The notes under the pieces were generated by a model. That model saw only the letters and a program-made list of their open reading frames with translations, was not told where the DNA came from and did no database searches. From NCBI GenBank assembly GCA_963691705.1, contig OY829542.1, positions 31,854,579-31,918,578 on the forward strand: 64,000 nt of DNA, given 5' to 3'. The stretch comes from Viola odorata (taxonomy: Eukaryota > Streptophyta > Magnoliopsida > Malpighiales > Violaceae). Both the position numbers and the translations under genes were made by a program. This document shows positions 56,863 through 64,000 of the stretch, one piece after another; position 1 is the stretch's first letter; each line of letters begins with the position of its first letter.

Positions 56863-59800
56863 TTAAGGCCTTGACCGCGGGCTTGAAGAGATTGGCTTGG
56901 AGAGTTAGCGCAAGGCCTCGGATGGCTTAGGCGCGGGGACTTCATGGGATGCTAGGGTTGGCACGCCTAGTGCGCGCATGTCTTCATGGTTTGCGAGGAC
57001 TTGGCGCGGATTTCCTCATGGGTTGCGCGGCCTATCCATGAGGTCTTCACGTGGATACGAGTGAGAGCCCTCATGCTCGTATCATCTCATCCCTCATAAA
57101 ATGGATTCCTCCTCGAATCTGCGAACTCCATTCCTTTGTGAATGTCACACATAGTACCTACATAGGAGAAGTATGCATCAACACTATGGAGAAGGGTTGG
57201 AAAATAACGAAAAGGTAACTCAAATCGTTGTTGTGAAAATAAGTCCGTAGACATCAAAAGACAAGGTATTTTCTCCCATGGGAGAAGAGTAGGCTTGAGA
57301 ATTATTACATGAAATAACCCTAAGCTACCCTTCACTTAAGGCCTTGACCGCGGGCTTGAAGTGATTGGCTTGGAGAGCTAGCGCAAGGCCTCGGATGGCT
57401 TAGGCGCGGGGACTTCATGGGATGCTAGGGTTGGCACGCCTTGTGCGCGCATGTCTTCATGGTTTGCGAGGACTTGGCGCGGATTTCCCCATGGCTTGCG
57501 CGGCCTATCCATGAGGTCTTCACGTGGATATGAGTGAGAGCCCTCATGCTCGTATCATCTCCTCCATCTTAAAATGGATTAGTCCTCGAATCTGCGCGCT
57601 CCATTCCTTTGCGAATGTCACACATAGTACCTACATCGGAGAGATATGCATCAACACTATGGAAAAGGTTTGGAAAATAACTAAAAGGTAACTCAAAGCG
57701 ATGATGTGAAAATAAGTCTGTAGACTTCAAAAGACAAGGAATTTTCTCCCATGGGAGAAGAGTAGGCTTGGGAATTGTTAATTGAAATAACCCTAATCTA
57801 CCCTTCACTTAAGGCCTTGACCGCGGGCTTGAAGAGATTGGCTTGGAGAGCTAGCGCAAGGCCTCGGATGGATTAGGCGCGGGGACTTCATGGGATGCTA
57901 GGGTTGGCACGCCTAGTGCGCGCATGTCTTCATGGTTTGCGAGGACTTGGCGCGGATTTCCTCATGGCTTGTGCGGCCTATCCATGAGGTCTTCACGTGG
58001 ATACGAGTGAGAGCCCTCATGCTCGTATCATCTCCTCCCTCATAAAATGGATTCCTCCTCGAATCTGCGAACTCCATTCCTTTGTGAATGTCACACATAG
58101 TACCTACATAGGAGAAGTATGCATCAACACTATGGAGAAGGGTTGGAAAATAACGAAAAGGTAACTCAAATCGTTGTTGTGAAAATAAGTCCGTAGACAT
58201 CAAAAGACAAGGTATTTTCTCCCATGGGAGAAGAGTAGGCTTGGGAATTATTACATGAAATAACCCTAAGCTACCCTTCACTTAAGGCCTTGACCGCGGG
58301 CTTGAAGAGATTGGCTTGGAGAGCTAGCGCAAGGCCTCGGATGGCTTAGGCGCGGGGACTTCATGGGATGCTAGGGTTGGCACGCCTGGTGCGCGCATGT
58401 CTTCATGGTTTGCGAGGACTTTTCGCGGATTTCCTCATGGTTTGCGCGGCCTATCCATGAGGTCTTCACGTGGATACAAGTGAGAGCCCTCATGCTCGTA
58501 TCATCTCCTCCATCTTAAAATGGATTCATCCTCAAATCTGCGCGCTCCATTCCTTTGCGAATGTCACACAGAGTACTACATCGGAGAGATATGCATCAGC
58601 ACTATGGAAAAGGGTTGAAAAATAACAGAAAGGTAACTCAAAGCGATGATGTGAAAATAAGTCTGTAGACTTTAAAAGACAAGCAATTTTCTCCCATGGG
58701 AGAAGAGTAGGCTTGGGAATTGTTAAATAAAATAACCCTAAACTACCCTTCACTTATGGCCTTGACCGCGGGCTTGAAGAGATTGGCTTGGAGAGCTAGC
58801 GCAAGGCCTCGGATGGCTTAGGCGTGGGGACTTCATGGGATGCTAGGGTTGGCACGCCTAGTGCGCGCATGTCTTCATGGTTTGCGAGGACTTGGCGCGG
58901 ATTTCCTCATGGCTTGCGTGGCCTATCCATGAGGTCTTCTCGTGGATACGAGTGAGAGCCCTCATGCTCGTATCATCTCCTCCCTCATAAAATGGATTCC
59001 TCCTCGAATCTGCGAACTCCATTCCTTTGTGAATGTCACACATAGTACCTACATAGGAGAAGTATGCATCAACACTATGGAGAAGGGTTGGAAAATAACG
59101 AAAAGGTAACTCAAATCGTTGTTGTGAAAATAAGTCCGTAGACATCAAAAGACAAGGTATTTTCTCCCATGGGAGAAGAGTAGGCTTGGGAATTATTACA
59201 TGAAATAACCCTAAGCTACCCTTCACTTAAGGCCTTGACCGCGGGCTTGAAGAGATTGGCTTGGAGAGCTAGTGCAAGGCCTCGGATGGCTTAGGCGCAG
59301 GGACTTCATGGGATGCTAGGGTTGGCACGCCTGGTGCGCGCATGTCTTCATGGTTTGCGAGGACTTTGCGCGGATTTCCTCATGGTTTGCGCGGCCTATC
59401 CATGAGGTCTTCACGTGGATACAAGTGAGAGCCCTCATGCTCGTATCATCTCCTCCATCTTAAAATGGATTCATCCTCAAATCTGCGCGCTCCATTCCTT
59501 TGCGAATGTCACACAGAGTACTACATCGGAGAGATATGCATCAGCACTATGGAAAAGGGTTGAAAAATAACAAAAAGGTAACTCAAAGCGATGATGTGAA
59601 AATAAGTCTGTAGACTTTAAAAGACAAGCAATTTTCTCCCATGGGAGAAGAGTAGGCTTGGGAATTGTTAAATAAAATAACCCTAAACTACCCTTCACTT
59701 AAGGCCTTGACCGCGGGCTTGAAGAGATTGGCTTGGAGAGCTAGCGCAAGGCCTCGGATGGCTTAGGCGCGGGGGCTTCATGGGAAGCTAGGGTTGGCAC

Positions 59801-61590
59801 GCCTAGTGCGCGCATGTCTTCATGGTTTGCGAGGACTTGGCGCGGATTTCCTCATGGCTTGCGCGGCCTATCCATGAGGTCTTCTCGTGGATATAAGTGA
59901 GAGCCCTCATGCTCGTATCATCTCCTCCATCTTAAAATGGATTCATCCTCAAATCTGCGCGCTCCATTCCTTTGCGAATGTCACACAGAGTACCTACATC
60001 GGAGAGATATGCATCAGCACTATGGAAAAGGGTTGAAAAATAACAAAAAGGTAACTCAAAGAGATGATGTGGAAATAAGTCTGTAGACTTTAAAAGACAA
60101 GCAATTTTCTCCCATGGGAGAAGAGTAGGTTTGGGAATTGTTAAATAAAATAACCCTAAACTACCCTTCACTTAAGGCCTTGACCGCAGGCTTGAAGAGA
60201 TTGGCTTGGAGAGCTAGCGCAAGGCCTCGGATGGCTTAGGCGTGGGGACTTCATGGGATGCTAGGGTTGGCACGCCTAGTGCGCGCATGTCTTCATGGTT
60301 TGCGAGGACTTGGCGCGGATTTCCTCATGGCTTGCGCGGCCTATCCATGAGGTCTTCACATGGATACGAGTGAGAGCCCTCATGCTCGTATCATCTCCTC
60401 CATCTTAAAATGGATTCATCCTCAAGTCTGTGCGCTCCATTCCTTTGCGAATGTCACACAGAGTACCTACATCGGAGAGATATGCATCAGCACTATGGAA
60501 AAGGGTTGAAAAATAACTAAAAGGTAACTCAAAGCGATGATGTGAAAATAAGTCTGTAGACTTTAAAAGACAAGCAATTTTCTCCCATGGGAGAAGAGTA
60601 GGCTTGGGAATTGTTAATTGAAATAACCCTAAACTACCCTTCACTTAAGGCCTTGACCGCGGGCTTGAAGAGATTGGCTTGGAGAGCTAGCGCAAGGCCT
60701 CGGATGGCTTAGGCGCGGGGACTTCATGGGATGCTAGGGTTTGCACGCCTAGTGCGCGCATGTCTTCATGGTTTGCGAGGACTTGGCGCGGATTTCCTCA
60801 TGGCTTGCGCGGCCTATCCATGAGGTCTTCACGTGGATACGAGTGAGAGCCCTCATGCTCGTATCATCTCGTCCCTCATAAAATGGATTCCTCCTCGAAT
60901 CTGCGAACTCCATTCCTTTGTGAATGTCACACATAGTACCTACATAGGAGAAGTATGCATCAACACTATGGAGAAGGGTTGGAAAATAACGAAAAGGTAA
61001 CTCAAATCGTTGTTGTGAAAATAAGTCCGTAGACATCAAAAGACAAGGTATTTTCTCCCATGGGAGAAGAGTAGGCTTGGGAATTATTACATGAAATAAC
61101 CCTAAGCTACCCTTCACTTAAGGCCTTGACCGCGGGCTTGAAGTGATTGGCTTGGAGAGCTAGCGCAAGGCCTCGGATGGCTTAGGCGCGGGGACTTCAT
61201 GGGAAGCTAGGGTTGGCACGCCTAGTGCGCGCATGTCTTCATGGTTTGCGAGGACTTGGCGCGGATTTCCTCATGGCTTGCGCGGCCTATCCATGAGGTC
61301 TTCTCGTGGATACAAGTGAGAGCCCTCATGCTCGTATCATCTCCTCCATCTTAAAATGGATTCATCCTCAAATCTGCGCGCTCCATTCCTTTGCGAATGT
61401 CACACAGAGTACCTACATCGGAGAGATATGCATCAGCACTATGGAAAAGGGTTGAAAAATAACTAAAAGGTAACTCAAAGCGATGATGTGAAAATAAGTC
61501 TGTAGACTTTAAAAGACAAGCAATTTTCACCCATGGGAGAAGAGTAGGCTTGGGAATTGTTAATTGAAATAACCCTAAACTACCCTTCAC
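56863..61590 (+). repeat. 10-monomer HOR derivative (4,728 bp)
   Basis: Monomer starts: 56863 A, 57336 B3, 57809 A, 58282 B1, 58754 A2, 59227 B1, 59699 B4, 60172 B5, 60645 A, 61118 B2. It matches the 9-mer at 4,255 bp up to the B4 and then keeps a separate B5 and A where the 9-mer has a hybrid. The B4 has GATATAAG near 59892, where other copies have GATATGAG. Confidence 0.87.
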
Positions 61591-63954
61591 TTAAGGCCTT
61601 GACCGCGGGCTTGAAGAGATTGGCTTGGAGAGTTAGCGCAAGGCCTCGGATGGCTTAGGCGCGGGGACTTCATGGGATGCTAGGGTTGGCACGCCTAGTG
61701 CGCGCATGTCTTCATGGTTTGCGAGGACTTGGCGCGGATTTCCTCATGGCTTGCGCGGCCTATCCATGAGGTCTTCACGTGGATACGAGTGAGAGCCCTC
61801 ATGCTCGTATCATCTCGTCCCTCATAAAATGGATTCCTCCTCGAATCTGCGAACTCCATTCCTTTGTGAATGTCACACATAGTACCTACATAGGAGAAGT
61901 ATGCATCAACACTATGGAGAAGGGTTGGAAAATAACGAAAAGGTAACTCAAATCGTTGTTGTGAAAATAAGTCCGTAGACATCAAAAGACAAGGTATTTT
62001 CTCCCATGGGAGAAGAGTAGGCTTGAGAATTATTACATGAAATAACCCTAAGCTACCCTTCACTTAAGGCCTTGACCGCGGGCTTGAAGTGATTGGCTTG
62101 GAGAGCTAGCGCAAGGCCTCGGATGGCTTAGGCGCGGGGACTTCATGGGATGCTAGGGTTGGCACGCCTTGTGCGCGCATGTCTTCATGGTTTGCGAGGA
62201 CTTGGCGCGGATTTCCCCATGGCTTGCGCGGCCTATCCATGAGGTCTTCACGTGGATACGAGTGAGAGCCCTCATGCTCGTATCATCTCCTCCATCTTAA
62301 AATGGATTAGTCCTCGAATCTGCGCGCTCCATTCCTTTGCGAATGTCACACATAGTACCTACATCGGAGAGATATGCATCAACACTATGGAAAAGGTTTG
62401 GAAAATAACTAAAAGGTAACTCAGAGCGATGATGTGAAAATAAGTCTGTAGACTTCAAAAGACAAGGAATTTTCTCCCATGGGAGAAGAGTAGGCTTGGG
62501 AATTGTTAATTGAAATAACCCTAATCTACCCTTCACTTAAGGCCTTGACCGCGGGCTTGAAGAGATTGGCTTGGAGAGCTAGCGCAAGGCCTCGGATGGC
62601 TTAGGCTCGGGGACTTCATGGGATGCTAGGGTTGGCACGCCTAGTGCGCGCATGTCTTCATGGTTTGCGAGGACTTGGCGCGGATTTCCTCATGGCTTGT
62701 GCGGCCTATCCATGAGGTCTTCACGTGGATACGAGTGAGAGCCCTCATGCTCGTATCATCTCCTCCCTCATAAAATGGATTCCTCCTCGAATCTGCGAAC
62801 TCCATTCCTTTGTGAATGTCACACATAGTACCTACATAGGAGAAGTATGCATCAACACTATGGAGAAGGGTTGGAAAATAACGAAAAGGTAACTCAAATC
62901 GTTGTTGTGAAAATAAGTCCGTAGACATCAAAAGACAAGGTATTTTCTCCCATGGGAGAAGAGTAGGCTTGGGAATTATTACATGAAATAACCCTAAGCT
63001 ACCCTTCACTTAAGGCCTTGACCGCGGGCTTGAAGAGATTGGCTTGGAGAGCTAGCGCAAGGCCTCGGATGGCTTAGGCGCGGGGACTTCATGGGATGCT
63101 AGGGTTGGCACGCCTGGTGCGCGCATGTCTTCATGGTTTGCGAGGACTTTGCGCGGATTTCCTCATGGTTTGCGCGGCCTATCCATGAGGTCTTCACGTG
63201 GATACAAGTGAGAGCCCTCATGCTCGTATCATCTCCTCCATCTTAAAATGGATTCATCCTCAAATCTGCGCGCTCCATTCCTTTGCGAATGTCACACAGA
63301 GTACTACATCGGAGAGATATGCATCAGCACTATGGAAAAGGGTTGAAAAATAACAAAAAGGTAACTCAAAGCGATGATGTGAAAATAAGTCTGTAGACTT
63401 TAAAAGACAAGCAATTTTCTCCCATGGGAGAAGAGTAGGCTTGGGAATTGTTAAATAAAATAACCCTAAACTACCCTTCACTTATGGCCTTGACCGCGGG
63501 CTTGAAGTGATTGGCTTGGAGAGCTAGCGCAAGGCCTCGGATGGCTTAGGCGTGGGGACTTCATGGGATGCTAGGGTTGGCACGCCTAGTGCGTGCATGT
63601 CTTCATGGTTTGCGAGGACTTGGCGCGGATTTCCTCATGGCTTGCGTGGCCTATCCATGAGGTCTTCTCGTGGATACGAGTGAGAGCCCTCATGCTCGTA
63701 TCATCTCCTCCCTCATAAAATGGATTCCTCCTCGAATCTGCGAACTCTATTCCTTTGTGAATGTCACACATAGTACCTACATAGGAGAAGTATGCATCAA
63801 CACTATGGAGAAGGGTTGGAAAATAACGAAAAGGTAACTCAAATCGTTGTTGTGAAAATAAGTCCGTAGACATCAAAAGACAAGGTATTTTCTCCCATGG
63901 GAGAAGAGTAGGCTTGGGAATTATTACATGAAATAACCCTAAGCTACCCTTCAC
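61591..63954 (+). repeat. Start of the next HOR copy (5 monomers, cut by window end)
   Basis: Monomer starts: 61591 A, 62064 B3, 62537 A, 63010 B1, 63482 A2. The order follows 56863-59226. The first A has ATCTCGTCCCTC, like the A at 60645. The last A2 has GAAGTGATTGG and GTGCGTGCATG, which I did not see in other A2 copies. Confidence 0.84.
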
Positions 63955-64000
63955 TTAAGGCCTTGACCGCGGGCTTGAAGAGATTGGCTTGGAGAGCTAG
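63955..64000 (+). repeat. Partial monomer at right edge
   Basis: The first 46 bp of the next monomer (TTAAGGCCTTGACCGCGGG onward). The array continues beyond the window, and the family of this monomer cannot be told from so short a piece. Confidence 0.93.

Larger units (their letters stand above)
1..64000. repeat. Satellite DNA array, 472/473-bp monomer, whole window
   Basis: The window is filled end to end by head-to-tail copies of one monomer. Marker strings such as TTAAGGCCTTGACC, the palindrome TTCTCCCATGGGAGAA and TATGCATCA recur every 472-473 bp from start to finish. Phased at TTAAGGCC there are 135 complete monomers, 61 of family A and 74 of family B, all in one orientation. A and B differ at many fixed sites: A has CCTCATAAAATGG and GCGAACTCC, B has CATCTTAAAATGG and GCGCGCTCC. 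They normally alternate, giving a 945/946-bp dimer. No stretch of unique sequence, gene, RNA gene or inserted transposon interrupts the array. The scale and the nested higher-order organisation are those of eukaryotic, probably plant, heterochromatic satellite. The genomic location is not determinable here. Confidence 0.97.

Noticed and set aside
239..63954. More than a hundred minus-strand open frames of 73, 79, 82, 122 or 127 codons as a gene family
   Set aside because: They repeat only because the monomer repeats. All that I checked open at GTG directly behind a TAA, with no ATG start. Their ends vary through stops, a 1-bp frameshift and recombination. They are described as relics.
1..64000. 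CRISPR-like regular repetition
   Set aside because: The units are 472-473 bp and contiguous, with no short repeat alternating with unique spacers, and there are no cas genes.
1..64000. Ribosomal intergenic spacer or 5S rDNA array
   Set aside because: I saw no 5S, 18S, 5.8S or 25S sequence in any monomer, so the array is not an rDNA unit. Derivation from an IGS fragment cannot be excluded by eye.
1..64000. CENP-B box
   Set aside because: I looked for a TTCG...A..CGGG pattern on both strands of the monomer and found no match. The 16-bp palindrome is a different element.
1..64000. Bacterial or phage origin, suggested by dense short open frames
   Set aside because: There are no ribosome-binding sites, no varied genes and no operon structure, and the HOR organisation is a eukaryotic satellite feature.

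Overview
The whole 64 kb is one uninterrupted tandem satellite array in a single orientation. I count 135 complete monomers of 472 or 473 bp (two are 1 bp shorter than their class) plus partial monomers at the left edge (1-134) and right edge (63955-64000). There is no unique sequence, no conventional gene, no RNA gene and no recognisable intact transposon. This is nuclear eukaryotic heterochromatin. A plant is the most likely source, because the minus strand carries a relic resembling the C-terminal tail of a plant Ty3/gypsy polyprotein and the subtypes differ largely by CpG to TpG/CpA changes. The species and the chromosomal position (centromeric, pericentromeric or subtelomeric) cannot be told from the sequence.

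I phase monomers from TTAAGGCCTTGACC to CTACCCTTCAC. There are two main families, A (61 copies, 473 bp) and B (74 copies, 472 or 473 bp), usually alternating. Subtypes: A1 and A2; B1a and B1b (472 bp, GTACTAC, CCTGGTG or ACTTTGCGCGG); B2 (GGGAAGCTAGG, GATACAAG); B3 (CCTTGTG, TTCCCCATGG, TTAGTCCTCG); B4 (GCGGGGGCTTC, GATATGAG); B5 (CTCAAGTCTG).

Layout: (I) 135 to about 11000 is a tetrameric higher-order repeat (HOR), A1-B1a-A2-B1b, 1,890 bp, with two recombinant monomers. (II) 10056-24708 holds three copies of a roughly 5.2 kb HOR (11, 11 and 9 monomers) that differ by gain or loss of dimers. (III) 24709-26126 is a short irregular junction with an unusually diverged monomer. (IV) 26127-49769 is built on a 14-monomer, 6,620 bp HOR: a 13-mer copy, a 14-mer copy, then a rearranged copy with a tandem 6-mer duplication (2,838 bp) and a tandem 3-mer duplication (1,418 bp). 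(V) 49770-64000 carries shortened 9- and 10-monomer derivatives of the same HOR (4,255 and 4,728 bp) and one AA-junction mosaic monomer.

Every monomer has the same internal architecture: a GC-rich left half containing two neighbouring hairpins of matching geometry (8-bp stems, 14-nt loops), and an AT-richer right half containing a perfect 16-bp palindrome and the antisense retroelement-like reading frame. The short open frames repeat only because the monomer repeats. They begin at GTG, directly after a TAA, and tolerate stops and frameshifts, so I treat them as relics and not genes. The main interest is the recombination history, which can be read from single-base markers, and the retrotransposon origin of the monomer.
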